Of a stretch of DNA of 64,000 nt, positions 16,269-25,053 are shown one piece after another. Positions within the stretch are counted from its first letter, which is position 1, and every line of letters starts with the position of its first letter. Under the pieces are notes generated by a model that had not been told where the DNA came from, ran no database searches, and saw only the letters and a program-made list of their open reading frames with translations. Origin of the DNA: Planctomonas sp. JC2975 (lineage in GTDB: Bacteria; Actinomycetota; Actinomycetes; Actinomycetales; Microbacteriaceae); the NCBI RefSeq assembly GCF_012985205.1, contig NZ_JABEKS010000004.1, forward strand, positions 248,001 to 312,000. The letters are read 5' to 3'. The translations under genes and the position numbers were made by a program.

Positions 16269-17063
16269 CTACCGCGAATGGTTGTCGAGGAAGGTGTCGA
16301 TGACTCTCCAGGTTGCTTCTGGAGCCTCCATGTGTGGGAGGTGTCCGGCTTCAGCGATCTGGGCGAATTCTGCCGTTGGGATTGCGCTGGCGACTGCCCG
16401 TCCGTAGTCCGGGGTGACCACGCGATCGCTTTCACCCCAGACAAAGAGGGTGGGGACGTCGATGAGGCCGAGGCGTGCGAGCAGGTCGGGATCGCTCATC
16501 TGTGCGCCTGCTATGGCGGCCATGGTCTGCGCATTGGCTTGTTGAGTGACGCGTTGCTGATCGGTAAGCGTGGCCGGATCGCGATAGCCCCGTTCGGGGT
16601 TGTGCCAGGCCACTTCGGCAAGTGCACGTGCGTCGAGCGCGAAGAAATCAGCGATGGTCTCGCCTTCCACGACCGCTCCAACGCCATCGATATTGATCAC
16701 GGCGACGATGAGCCCGGCATACCGATCCTCGGAGCTGGCCTGGAGCGCCATCTCCAGCGCGATCCATCCGCCGATGGAGGACCCGATCAGTACGACGTCA
16801 TGCGCGCCTTGTTCGAGCAGATGCGCGAGGTAGCTGGAGGCGAGTTGCGCGACTGAGCTGATCGAGTGCGGTCTCGCGGTTCCGTCCCAGCCCGGGTGGG
16901 TGGGAGCGACGGCATGCATCGTTGCGGCGAGATGCCGAACGATGGGTGCTACAGTCTGCGGCCCACCTCCGCCATGTAAGACCAGGGCGGAGCCGGTCCG
17001 AGGGTCTCCGGCCTCGAAGATGGGAACGCTGTCTGGAAACAATGCCGTCACAGAAAACTCCAT
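16269..17063 (-). CDS. Alpha/beta hydrolase
   Basis: A 264-residue hydrolase with the oxyanion loop HGGGGP, nucleophile elbow GSSIGGW, candidate acid in WGESDRVV and catalytic His in EAGHLPHMEAP, so the full triad is present. The closest general type is a C-C hydrolase or esterase, substrate unknown. The ATG overlaps one arm of a 9-bp dyad shared with the divergent MarR gene, so it is almost certainly the MarR target. Confidence 0.88.
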   Translation of the reverse strand: MEFSVTALFPDSVPIFEAGDPRTGSALVLHGGGGPQTVAPIVRHLAATMHAVAPTHPGWDGTARPHSISSVAQLASSYLAHLLEQGAHDVVLIGSSIGGWIALEMALQASSEDRYAGLIVAVINIDGVGAVVEGETIADFFALDARALAEVAWHNPERGYRDPATLTDQQRVTQQANAQTMAAIAGAQMSDPDLLARLGLIDVPTLFVWGESDRVVTPDYGRAVASAIPTAEFAQIAEAGHLPHMEAPEATWRVIDTFLDNHSR

Positions 17064-17092
17064 ATCAACATCTTTATTTAAGAATGTTGATA
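17063..17092. promoter_or_regulatory. MarR operator in the divergent hydrolase/marR gap
   Basis: TATCAACAT (17063-17071) and ATGTTGATA (17084-17092) form a perfect 9-bp inverted repeat with an AT-rich 12-base spacer. The left arm includes the hydrolase start codon, and the right arm touches the TACGGT -10 box (17091-17096) of marR. One bound dimer could silence both genes. Confidence 0.75.
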
Positions 17093-17102
17093 CGGTAGCA
17101 CC

Positions 17103-17558
17103 GTGACAACGGACCTTGAAACCCTCGGCCTCGTGATCAAGCGAGCGCAGTACCGCAACCACCGCACCATGGATACGGCACTACGCGGTATCGGGGTCAG
17201 CCTCGTTCAGTGGGATGCCCTGCGCGCAGTCGAGCGCATGCCGGGAGCATCCGGACACGACCTCGCAAGCGCAACATTTCAAAGCGATCAGTCCTTCGGC
17301 ACCCTCGCAAGCCGACTCATCGAGCGCGGCCTCATCGACCGATCAGCCGGACGTGGGCGCCGACTTGAATACACGCTCACTCAGCACGGCCGCGCCGTGC
17401 TCGAGCACGGGCGTATCGAAGCAACCACTGCGCTGCGGGAGCTGTTCTCACCACTCGATGAAGCACAGCGTTCAGCGCTCCTCGACACTCTCACCGCACT
17501 CACCCGCGGGGAACCAGCCGATCCGGCCAGGGAGCCATCCACAAGCGACCGTGACTGA
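17103..17558 (+). CDS. MarR-family transcriptional regulator
   Basis: A 151-residue winged-helix regulator: GVSLVQWDALRAVERMPGASGHDLASATFQSDQSFGTLASRLIERGLI (HTH), wing DRSAGRGRRLEYTLTQHGRAVLEHG, and C-terminal dimer helix. GTG starts six bases after TACGGT, the leaderless pattern. It is divergent from the alpha/beta hydrolase and probably controls itself and the hydrolase through the dyad between them. Confidence 0.9.
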   Translation: MTTDLETLGLVIKRAQYRNHRTMDTALRGIGVSLVQWDALRAVERMPGASGHDLASATFQSDQSFGTLASRLIERGLIDRSAGRGRRLEYTLTQHGRAVLEHGRIEATTALRELFSPLDEAQRSALLDTLTALTRGEPADPAREPSTSDRD

Positions 17559-17677
17559 CGCAGTGGCCGCAGCGCAACGGCCACCCAACGAGCGCCCATC
17601 AAGGAAACGTCAAAAGGGCTGCCGCGGGATCCTGCTCCGTGCTGGCATCGGCTTCAGGACCGCACTAGCGTGACTCC

Positions 17678-17848
17678 GTGGGAGAACGTAGCGAGGGATT
17701 CCTCGACAATCTGGCTGTGCCGGGCCCGTTCGGCGCTGGCGGCAAAGATCTCCGGGTGTTCTGGAACGGTGTCCCGCATGTCAAGGATCCAGACCATCCC
17801 GAAGACAAGGACTGGTCCACCAGCGAACCGGATCCCAAGGCTCCGTAA
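17678..17848 (+). CDS. Hypothetical 56-residue acidic protein
   Basis: A GTG-started frame beginning GERSEGFLDNLAVPGPFGAGGKDLRV and ending DWSTSEPDPKAP. Composition and third-position GC look coding. There is no recognisable domain and no Shine-Dalgarno sequence; an in-frame TAG lies three codons before the GTG, so no longer form exists. Its 3' end overlaps, on the other strand, the tail of the damaged membrane gene at 17781-18184, and only one of the two may be real. Confidence 0.4.
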   Translation: MGERSEGFLDNLAVPGPFGAGGKDLRVFWNGVPHVKDPDHPEDKDWSTSEPDPKAP

Positions 17849-18184
17849 GCAAAGGCACCCGCGCGCGTAACGGGGTGGTTGGTGGACGCCCGGGTGTGGT
17901 GTCGGGGCGGTCATCGTTGAGGTCCAGGTCGCGATCGCACGGCTCTGGATTCTCTCCGAGCTGACCCAAAAGCCGGCCGCGGAGAAGACCTCCGCTATCG
18001 CTGTTGGACCACCGAACCCCAGCGCCCACCCCGGTAGGCCAGCGAGATCGGCAGACAGTGGCCACAGAAGCGACACCGGAACACCGATCGCCGCGACGAG
18101 AACAGCACTGCGGCGAAGCCTACGAACGGAGGGAAGGTTCCGGGCGCGCTCAGCGAAGTTCGGTGCGCCCGAAGAGCTTGTCAC
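17781..18184 (-). pseudogene. Frameshifted small membrane protein
   Basis: From GTG 18184 the frame reads RRSAVLVAAIGVPVSLLWPL and then LAGLPGWALGFGGPTAIAEVFSAAGF, one or two hydrophobic helices. Near 17970 the protein-like reading continues in another frame as LGQLGENPEPCDRDLDLNDD and a Pro-rich tail. One extra T in the TTTT run would join the two parts (SAAGFLGQLGENPEP). It is either a broken gene or a homopolymer sequencing error. Family unknown. Confidence 0.4.
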
Positions 18185-18415
18185 GCTCGCAAACCTACGA
18201 CGTCCCCACCGGTCGCAGCGCTCGCAAGCGGATCGACTGGCGTTCGGCGCGGACGAGCTGGCGCTTGGCTCGGTGAGCGAGCGGACCGCGAAGCGGAATG
18301 CCCCGGTGAGATTTGCTGCCAGCCGGATCGGCTGGTGTGCGAAGACGCTGATTCGGACGAACCCGAAAGAATCGACCAACAGTGAATGTCCCCCATAAGG
18401 GGGTAGTCTGATTGC

Positions 18416-18706
18416 ATGCGCCTTACGGGCACGATCCGCTCTCGCGAGACTCGTGAAGTGACCGTTGAGGGCGACTCGCTATCGCGAGTGGCCGAGCTCA
18501 TCAATGCTCAGGTTCCCGATGGATGGGTTTTCAGCCACATGGAAACCGAACAGAGCACGAATGGCGTTGTAGTGGCCGTCGGTCACCTCCGCAGTCTCGA
18601 AACTCGCGAGATAGACGTCGAAGGTGATGAGTACGGTGCCGCGTACACGGCGCTTCGGGCGATGGTGCCCGAAGGGTGGCAACTTGTCGCGACCGGACCG
18701 CGCTAG
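18416..18706 (+). CDS. Hypothetical 96-residue protein with two internal repeats
   Basis: The product is two copies of a module of about 45 residues: IRSRETREVTVEGDSLSR...LINAQVPDGW and LRSLETREIDVEGDEYGA...LRAMVPEGW. Each predicts strand-strand-helix and ends in a Trp. No family is recognised; the duplication suggests a pseudo-symmetric fold. The ATG lies six bases after TAGTCT (leaderless pattern). It is monocistronic, converging on the membrane-protein gene across a strong hairpin. Confidence 0.65.
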   Translation: MRLTGTIRSRETREVTVEGDSLSRVAELINAQVPDGWVFSHMETEQSTNGVVVAVGHLRSLETREIDVEGDEYGAAYTALRAMVPEGWQLVATGPR

Positions 18707-18848
18707 AAGACGCGCCAGACCACTACCCGACAGAGGCATCACCGAGAACTACCCGAACCAGTGTCGGCCGACAAATCCTGTGGGAGGACATGGCGGGCCG
18801 ACCCACACAAGCAAGACGTCCAGCTCTCTTTGCTGCGTCGCATGATTT

Positions 18849-18882
18849 CGCGCCGGCCGTCTCTGCGAAGACGGCCGGCGCG
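18849..18882. terminator. Strong hairpin, probable bidirectional terminator
   Basis: A perfect 14-bp stem (CGCGCCGGCCGTCT with AGACGGCCGGCGCG) and a six-base loop between two convergent genes (18416 + and 18924 -). There is no clear U-run, which is common for actinobacterial terminators. Confidence 0.7.
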
Positions 18883-18923
18883 TTCATCGAGATGTGTGCG
18901 AGGCATGTCGAATCAGCGGGCCC

Positions 18924-19625
18924 CTATTCGGAATCGACGTGTTGCACCTGCGCGGCGGCTTCCGCTGCGCGACGCCGCCCGGCAGGTGACCGTGTCAGGA
19001 GGGTGACACCGGGAGCAGCCAGACCGACGGCGAGGGGAAGGAGCATGACGAAGGTGTAGAGACCGCCGGCTCCCGAGATGAGCAGCAGGATCGAGCCGAC
19101 CCCGAGGATGATGGGCATCCAGACGGGGAGTCTTCTGGCCAGGATGAGGCCGATGGCCATGAGGACGAGTCCGATGGGGAAGAGGTAGAAGACCTGCCAT
19201 TCCCATGTCGCCGCCGATGAGTTACCGGCGACCTCGATGACTTGTCGCGCGAGTTGAGGGTGTCCGGGAAGCAGTGATCCGAGCACCATGCCGAACATTG
19301 CGTTGCCCGCTCCGGCGCCGAGGGCGGCGATCGTGGACAGCGCGGCGCCGATCGTGACGAGGATGCCACCGCGGCCCGGGGCAAAGCGCATGAGCCCGAC
19401 GAATGCAACAGGCAGGAGAAGGACACCGAAGGCGATCAAGATCGTGGATGGAACGTATCGCGGACCGGCGGCGATGATGTCTCGGATGAGGGCGTCGGAA
19501 TCCTCGCTTGCAGAGACCGTGATCAGATGGCCGATCACCAGCGCGAGTGGCGCGACGAGCATGGTCAGTGCAAGTAGCACCCTGCGCGTCGAGGAGACCC
19601 TCTCGAGTTCCGTGTTGGTATTCAT
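18924..19625 (-). CDS. Multi-pass membrane protein next to a two-component system
   Basis: A 233-residue protein with about six hydrophobic helices (for example VLLALTMLVAPLALVIGHLI, IGLVLMAIGLILA and IILGVGSILLLISGAGGLYTFVMLLPLAVGLA) and a short basic tail. The family is not recognised. It is divergent from the sensor kinase at 19837, so it is a plausible target or signal partner of that system. The ATG at 19625 is preceded by AAAGGAATTG (on its strand), an acceptable ribosome site. Confidence 0.75.
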   Translation of the reverse strand: MNTNTELERVSSTRRVLLALTMLVAPLALVIGHLITVSASEDSDALIRDIIAAGPRYVPSTILIAFGVLLLPVAFVGLMRFAPGRGGILVTIGAALSTIAALGAGAGNAMFGMVLGSLLPGHPQLARQVIEVAGNSSAATWEWQVFYLFPIGLVLMAIGLILARRLPVWMPIILGVGSILLLISGAGGLYTFVMLLPLAVGLAAPGVTLLTRSPAGRRRAAEAAAQVQHVDSE

Positions 19626-19836
19626 GACAATTCCTTTCGTCAGGCTGCGTCGATCGCGACGAGTCGATGCTCGTCAAAGGCGATGCGGGTCGCCCAGCGC
19701 CTCGGGTCGGTTCGTTGACCGCCTCGAGGTGGAATCGTGGTGGACTTACAGCCGGCGTCGTCTCCGACCGTTGGGTGAGGGTGTGCCCTCCTGTAGGGGG
19801 ATCCGGCTGTGCGAGTGCCCGTCCTACACTGATGCC

Positions 19837-21024
19837 GTGTCCGCCTTGGAGGCAGTCGCGCAACCTGCGCTCACGCGCGCGCGGCGGCGTGACCTTGTGC
19901 TTGATGGTGTGCTGGCCGCTGTGCTGGCCACCGGATCCGTCGTCGAGGTGGTGACGCGTCCCGATAACGTCTACGAGTCCAGCGCCGTCATCCCGGTCCA
20001 GGTCGCGGCTGTGGTCGTCGCGGCACTGCCGGTCGCGGTGCGGAGAGTGTGGCCCTTCAGCGCGCTCATCGCAGCGACAGCACTGATGTCCGTGTTCCGC
20101 ATCGTGTTAGACACGCCCGTGGTGCTGTGGAGCCTGGGGGTGATCCTGATCACCGTCTACAGCGCTGCGCGGCACGCACGTGACCCGCTGCAATGGTGGA
20201 GCATCGCTCCGCCATTCGGCTTGCTGGCCGTGTACTCGGTGGTGATCCCGGGTTTCTTCAACCTCAACGATCTCGAGATGGATATCACTTTCATGGTCGC
20301 CGCCTGGGGCATCGGTCTGGTCCTGCGCTCCTGGGCTGCCACGCGTCGCGCACTGCGCGACAGCCTCGCGGAGGTGGAAGCGGCCGAGGCCGTGCGCACG
20401 GCCACCGCCATCAATGAGGAACGTGACCGCATCGCCAGGGAGCTGCACGATGTCGTTGCGCACTGCGTGACCGTCATGGTGGTCCAGGCCGGCTCGGCTC
20501 GTCTCGCTCTGCGCAACGATCCCGACGCCAGTGAGTCTGCTCTGCGTGCCGTCGAGGGCACCGGCCGCGAAGCGCTCGCCGAGATGCGCAGGATGCTTGG
20601 CTTGCTCAGCGCAGACGACACCGATGATCTCGCACCGCAGCCTTCACTCGCACGCGCGGATCGCCTCGTCGCCCAACTGGCCGGCACCGGCATGCGTATC
20701 GACTTCACTGTGGAAGGGACACCACGCCCGCTCCCGCTCGGCGTCGACGTGTCGGCGTACCGCATCCTCCAAGAAAGCCTGACCAACGCCGCCGCACACG
20801 CTGCTCGCGCGCCGGTGACAGCCAGGGTGAGGTACGAGAATGACGCAGTTCACCTGGAGGTCACGAACGGCCCAGGTGAGGAATCCGGTCGCGGCAGCGG
20901 GCATCACGGTCTGATCGGCATGCGAGAACGAGCTCGCCTCTTCAACGGACGGTTCGAGGGTGAACGGACCGCCGACGGCGGCTTCCGCATCCTCGCGACG
21001 CTTCCCGCAGACGGATCGCGATGA
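19837..21024 (+). CDS. Sensor histidine kinase (HisKA_3/NarL-type)
   Basis: A 395-residue membrane kinase. An N-terminal sensor region with about five hydrophobic helices is followed by the dimerisation/phosphoacceptor helix ERDRIARELHDVVAHCV, with His in LHDVVAH. An HATPase_c domain carries the N box ILQESLTNAAAHA and the G box SGHHGLIGMRERARL. GTG begins six bases after TACACT (leaderless pattern). The stop overlaps the start of the response regulator by four bases. Confidence 0.92.
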   Translation: MSALEAVAQPALTRARRRDLVLDGVLAAVLATGSVVEVVTRPDNVYESSAVIPVQVAAVVVAALPVAVRRVWPFSALIAATALMSVFRIVLDTPVVLWSLGVILITVYSAARHARDPLQWWSIAPPFGLLAVYSVVIPGFFNLNDLEMDITFMVAAWGIGLVLRSWAATRRALRDSLAEVEAAEAVRTATAINEERDRIARELHDVVAHCVTVMVVQAGSARLALRNDPDASESALRAVEGTGREALAEMRRMLGLLSADDTDDLAPQPSLARADRLVAQLAGTGMRIDFTVEGTPRPLPLGVDVSAYRILQESLTNAAAHAARAPVTARVRYENDAVHLEVTNGPGEESGRGSGHHGLIGMRERARLFNGRFEGERTADGGFRILATLPADGSR

Positions 21025-21752
21025 CCGGGACCGGACCGCGCGCTGCACGCGCAGCGCACGACACCGAATCATCCGCCGCGGTCGACGCACCGATCAGGGT
21101 CGTCATCGCGGATGACCAGGGACTCGTTCGCGGCGGGCTGCGCTCCATACTGCAGATGCAATCCGACATCGAGGTCGTCGGAGAAGCCGCCGACGGCGAC
21201 CAGGCCATCGAACAGGTGCGACTGCATGACCCCGACGTCGTGCTGATGGACCTGCGCATGCCCGTGCTCGATGGCATCGAAGCCACCAGAAGGATCACCG
21301 CTGCCAGCCGCACCCAGGTCATCGCGCTGACGACGTTCGAAACAGATGAATACGTCTACGGGGCGCTTCGCGCCGGAGCCGCGGGATTCCTCCTCAAAGA
21401 CAGCCCCGCCGAATCCCTCGGCGACGCGGTGCGCACCGTGCACTCCGGCCACGCCCTGCTCTCGCCGGCCATCACCCGCCGCCTCATCGACGCCTACACG
21501 GCAGCACCCTCACCATCGGCCGAGACTCGGCTCCAGGACCTCACCCCACGAGAACGCGACGTCTTCCTCGCAGTCGCACAAGGCATGTCCAACGCTGAAA
21601 CCGCACGCACCCTCCTCCTCGGAGAGGCCACCGTGAAATCCCATCTCACGAGCGTCCTCGCCAAACTCGGCCTCCGCGATCGCGTGCACGCCGTCGTCTA
21701 CGCCTACGAATCAGGCCTCCTGCGGCCCGGACGCGACCTTCAAGGCAAGTGA
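21021..21752 (+). CDS. LuxR/NarL-type response regulator
   Basis: A 243-residue regulator. The receiver domain begins IRVVIADDQGLVRGGLRSIL, has the phosphoacceptor Asp in DPDVVLMDLRMPVLDG, and switch residues in ALTTFETDEYV and LLKDSP. The C-terminal LuxR HTH is LTPRERDVFLAVAQGMSNAETARTLLLGEATVKSHLTSVLAKLGLRDR. The first 24 residues are an extra Ala/Arg-rich tail. It is co-translated with the kinase (ATGA overlap). The target is unknown, possibly the divergent membrane protein. Confidence 0.93.
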   Translation: MTGTGPRAARAAHDTESSAAVDAPIRVVIADDQGLVRGGLRSILQMQSDIEVVGEAADGDQAIEQVRLHDPDVVLMDLRMPVLDGIEATRRITAASRTQVIALTTFETDEYVYGALRAGAAGFLLKDSPAESLGDAVRTVHSGHALLSPAITRRLIDAYTAAPSPSAETRLQDLTPRERDVFLAVAQGMSNAETARTLLLGEATVKSHLTSVLAKLGLRDRVHAVVYAYESGLLRPGRDLQGK

Positions 21753-21778
21753 CGGATCCACGCGCATCGCGCTGGAAG

Positions 21779-22976
21779 TCATCGTTTTCGGAGGACGGCA
21801 AGCGTGATCGTGGGGATGAGTGTGAGGCTCACGATGATGGCGCCGATGATGGATGGGCCGTGGATTCCGAGTGGCGTGCCGAGTGCGGCTCCGGCGATTG
21901 GGGTCGTGATGGCGGTGCCGGCGTTGAATGCGGAGACGGAGAGAGCGGATCCCAGTGGCGCTGCAGGTCCCGCGTGGTGCACCGCGAGGTGGATGAGGAC
22001 TCCGTTGGCGCTGAGTCCGAATAGCCCAAGGAGCACGACCAGGCCGATCATTCCTGCGGGAGCGGTGGCGACGGTGGCGATGAGGAGAAGGATCACGCTC
22101 GTGGTGGCGGGCACGAGGATCGTGATCAGGCCCGGGTGCGCGTCACCGAATCTGCCGCCGAGCAGCGTTCCTACGAGGGATCCGATGCCGAAGCCGGTGA
22201 GCACCGCGGGCACGTAGGCGGCCGGGATCCCGGCTTGCTGGGTCAGGATCGGGGTGATGAACGTGTAGGTGGCGAGCACTCCCCCGCTGGTCGTGAGGCA
22301 AGCCAGCAGGGCCAGCCATAGACGTCCAGACAGCAGTCCGCTCATCGAGGAACGCAGGGCGCCCCGTCCAGACGCTGCAGCGTCGTGCGGAATGATGCAC
22401 GCGATCAAGATGGCGACAACGGTCGCCGCGACCGCGAGTGACCAGAACGTTCCACGCCATCCGAAGGCTTGGGAGATGACGGTACCCGCCGGAACGCCGA
22501 GCACTGTGGCGAGTGAGCCTCCCGTACCGATGACGCCCATTGCTCGTGCACCGGAACCGGGCCCGGCCGCATGGGTGGCGACGATTGCGGCGACGGCCCA
22601 GAACGCGCCGGTGGCGAGGGCGGTGACGAAGCGCGATCAGGATGATCGTGAAATCGGCGGCGATTGCGACAAGCACATGGCCTGCGACGAAGACGACGAG
22701 GGCGAGCATGAGTGTGAGACGTTTCGACAGGCGCAGCGTCACGACCGTCATCAGCGGGGCGCCGATGATCATGCCGAGCGCGAACACCGTGATCAGGTTC
22801 CCGGCACGAGCAAGCGACACATGCAACGACTGAGCGATCTCGGGCAGGATGCCGGCGATCACGAATTCCGTCGTCAGCATCAGGAATGTGCCGCCCGCCA
22901 GCAGGTAGACGGACAGCGGAAGCCGCTTGCGCGTGTCGATATCGTCGCCGGTTCGTGCGGCCACCTCGAGGGTCAT
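21779..22976 (-). pseudogene. MFS transporter (DHA1/AraJ type) broken by one frameshift
   Basis: From ATG 22976 the frame encodes helices 1-4 of a drug/sugar-efflux MFS protein (RLPLSVYLLAGGTFLMLTTEFVIAG...LVVFVAGHVLVAIAADFTIILIA). At about 22631-22636 the reading must change frame to continue as FVTALATGAFWAVAAIVATHAAG and on to the stop at 21779. Restoring two bases in GCGC (Ala-Arg-Phe) rejoins the halves into about 400 residues. It is a pseudogene or a sequencing error; otherwise the protein looks intact. Confidence 0.8.
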
Positions 22977-23018
22977 GGCGTTCTTTCCGTTCGCTCGTGA
23001 AGACGAGCAGCCCGCAGC

Positions 23019-24038
23019 TCAGACCGTCAAGAGCACTTTGGTGGCGCGGCGTTCGTCCATTGCCCGATACCCATCGGCCGCCTGCTCCAACGGGAGTGTG
23101 AGGTCGAAGACTTTGCCGGGGTCGATGCGACGGTCCCAGATCAGCTGGATGAGGTCGGGGAGGAAGCGGCGCACCGGGGCCGGTCCGCCGTGCAGGTGGA
23201 TGCCGGTGCTGAACATGGTCTCGCCGGGAATGGTGACGTCGTGAGAGACGCCGACGAAGCCGACATGCCCGCCTGGTCGGGTTGCGTCGATGGCCTGCAT
23301 CATCGCTTCCTGTGTGCCGACAGCCTCCACGACGGAGTGAGCGCCGAGACCGCCGGTGAGAGCCTTGATCCGTGCGACACCGGCTTCTGCGCGTTCCTCG
23401 ACGATGTCTGTGGCACCGAACTGACGGGCCAGGGCCTGGCGGTCGGCGTGGCGGGACATGGCGATGATCCGTTCCGCACCGAGCTGCTTGGCCGCCAGGA
23501 TGCCGCACAGTCCGACGGCTCCGTCGCCCACAACTGCAACGGTCTTGCCGGCACCGGCCTCCGCGGCGACCGCCGCGAACCATCCGGTGCCCAGCACATC
23601 CGACAGGGCGAGGAAGGAGGGGACCAGGTCGGGATCGGGGATGCCCGGCGTGGCGACGAGCGTGCCGTCGGCCAGGGGGATTCTTGCCCGCTCAGCCTGG
23701 GTGCCGATGGCTCCCATCAGTACACGGTGCACGCAGTGCGACTGGTATCCGGCCCGGCAGATCTCGCACGTGTTGTCGGAGGCCCAGAACGAGCCGACGA
23801 CGAAGTCGCCGACCTTGACGGTGTTCACCGAGGAACCGATTTCCTCCACGATGCCGGCGTACTCGTGTCCCATCACCGCGTCGTGCACCTGGTCGGCGCC
23901 ACGGTAGGGCCATAGATCCGATCCGCAGATGCAGGTCGCAGACAGGCGGATGATCGCGTCTGTGGGCTCGAGGATCTGGGGATCCTCACGGTCTTCCACC
24001 CGGACATCACCGGGTGCGTGCATGACGACACCTCGCAT
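23019..24038 (-). CDS. Zinc-dependent medium-chain alcohol dehydrogenase
   Basis: A 339-residue MDR-family enzyme. Catalytic zinc ligands are visible in CICGSDLW and GHEYAG, and the structural-zinc lobe is partly present (CEICRAGYQSHC). The NAD(P) Rossmann motif is VAVVGDGAVGLCG. Homologues beginning MRGVVMHAPGDVRVEDRE are glutathione-independent or threonine-type dehydrogenases of unclear substrate. AAGGAG six bases upstream fixes the ATG at 24038. It is divergent from the XRE regulator at 24163, its probable controller. Confidence 0.9.
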   Translation of the reverse strand: MRGVVMHAPGDVRVEDREDPQILEPTDAIIRLSATCICGSDLWPYRGADQVHDAVMGHEYAGIVEEIGSSVNTVKVGDFVVGSFWASDNTCEICRAGYQSHCVHRVLMGAIGTQAERARIPLADGTLVATPGIPDPDLVPSFLALSDVLGTGWFAAVAAEAGAGKTVAVVGDGAVGLCGILAAKQLGAERIIAMSRHADRQALARQFGATDIVEERAEAGVARIKALTGGLGAHSVVEAVGTQEAMMQAIDATRPGGHVGFVGVSHDVTIPGETMFSTGIHLHGGPAPVRRFLPDLIQLIWDRRIDPGKVFDLTLPLEQAADGYRAMDERRATKVLLTV

Positions 24039-24162
24039 GGGGTTCTCCTTCGCTTTCTGGTGGTTCCAGCAAACGCGCTTTCGATGCCGCGCGGGAGTTT
24101 CTCTCCAGACGTGTACTGGCAGAGGACCCCAGCCCGACCGAGCCCGACCTACCCTGACTGGT

Positions 24163-25053
24163 ATGGACAACAGAGCCGAGGTGCGCGAGTTCCTCATGAC
24201 CCGCCGCGCCCGCCTCACCCCGGAGAACGCCGGCCTGCCTGCCGGCAGCAACCGCCGGGTCGCCGGGCTGCGCCGCAGCGAAGTCGCGGCCCTAGCCGGT
24301 GTCAGTGTCGAGTACTACTCGAAACTGGAACGCGGCAGCATCGCCGGCGCCTCCGCTTCGGTGCTCGACGCGATCGGCAGCGCGCTGCAGCTGAACGACA
24401 CGGAACGTGCGCACTTGCTCGACCTTGCCAGGGCGGCCGACGGCATCCCCACCTCCGGACGTGCCCGCCGAGCCGCGGTGTCGAGCAGACCCGTGCGGCG
24501 GCCAGCGCTGAACTGGGCTTTGGATGCGATCACCGACGCCGTCGCATTCGTACGCAATCCGCAGCAGGACCTTCTCGCGACCAACCCTCTCGGTCGCGCC
24601 TTCTACTCACCGCTGATCGGTGACGGTGGGCGCACACCGAACCTCGCGCGGTTCCAGTTCCTGGACCCCGTTTCGCGTGACTTCTATCCCGACTGGGACC
24701 TCTTCGCGCAGATGTGTGTTGGCATCATGCGTGCCGAAGCCGGGCGTGATCCACACAACCGCGCGCTGCAAGACCTCGTCGGTGAACTCGCCACGCGCAG
24801 CGATGTGTTCCGTGCCCTCTGGGCAGCTCACGACGTTCGCACCCACGGATCGGGCACGAAACGCTTCCACCACCCCGACGTCGGTGAACTCACCCTCGCC
24901 TACGAGGAGCTCGCCATCACCGCCGAACCCGGCAAGATCCTGATGATCTACACCGCTGAACCCGGCTCCCCATCCGCTGAACGACTCCGCCTCCTCGGCA
25001 GCCTGGCCGCCACCCAGAACGCCACAGCTCGCCAGCAGGCGGAGAACGCGTGA
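24163..25053 (+). CDS. XRE-family regulator with MmyB-like ligand domain
   Basis: A 296-residue regulator. The N-terminal HTH (GLRRSEVAALAGVSVEYYSKLERG) is followed by the MmyB-type domain, recognised by ALNWALDAITDAVAFVRNPQQDLLATNPLGRAFY, FQFLDPVSRDFYPDW and the C-terminal RFHHPDVGELTLAYEELAITAEPG with GQ/LMIYTAEPGSPS. Such proteins control neighbouring oxidoreductases; here that is the divergent alcohol dehydrogenase. The ATG is seven bases after TACCCT. No Shine-Dalgarno sequence is seen. Confidence 0.92.
   Translation: MDNRAEVREFLMTRRARLTPENAGLPAGSNRRVAGLRRSEVAALAGVSVEYYSKLERGSIAGASASVLDAIGSALQLNDTERAHLLDLARAADGIPTSGRARRAAVSSRPVRRPALNWALDAITDAVAFVRNPQQDLLATNPLGRAFYSPLIGDGGRTPNLARFQFLDPVSRDFYPDWDLFAQMCVGIMRAEAGRDPHNRALQDLVGELATRSDVFRALWAAHDVRTHGSGTKRFHHPDVGELTLAYEELAITAEPGKILMIYTAEPGSPSAERLRLLGSLAATQNATARQQAENA

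Noticed and set aside
21779-22540. Annotating the C-terminal MFS half as a separate gene
   Set aside because: It starts inside transmembrane helix 5 at an internal Met. The N-terminal half lies immediately upstream in another frame.
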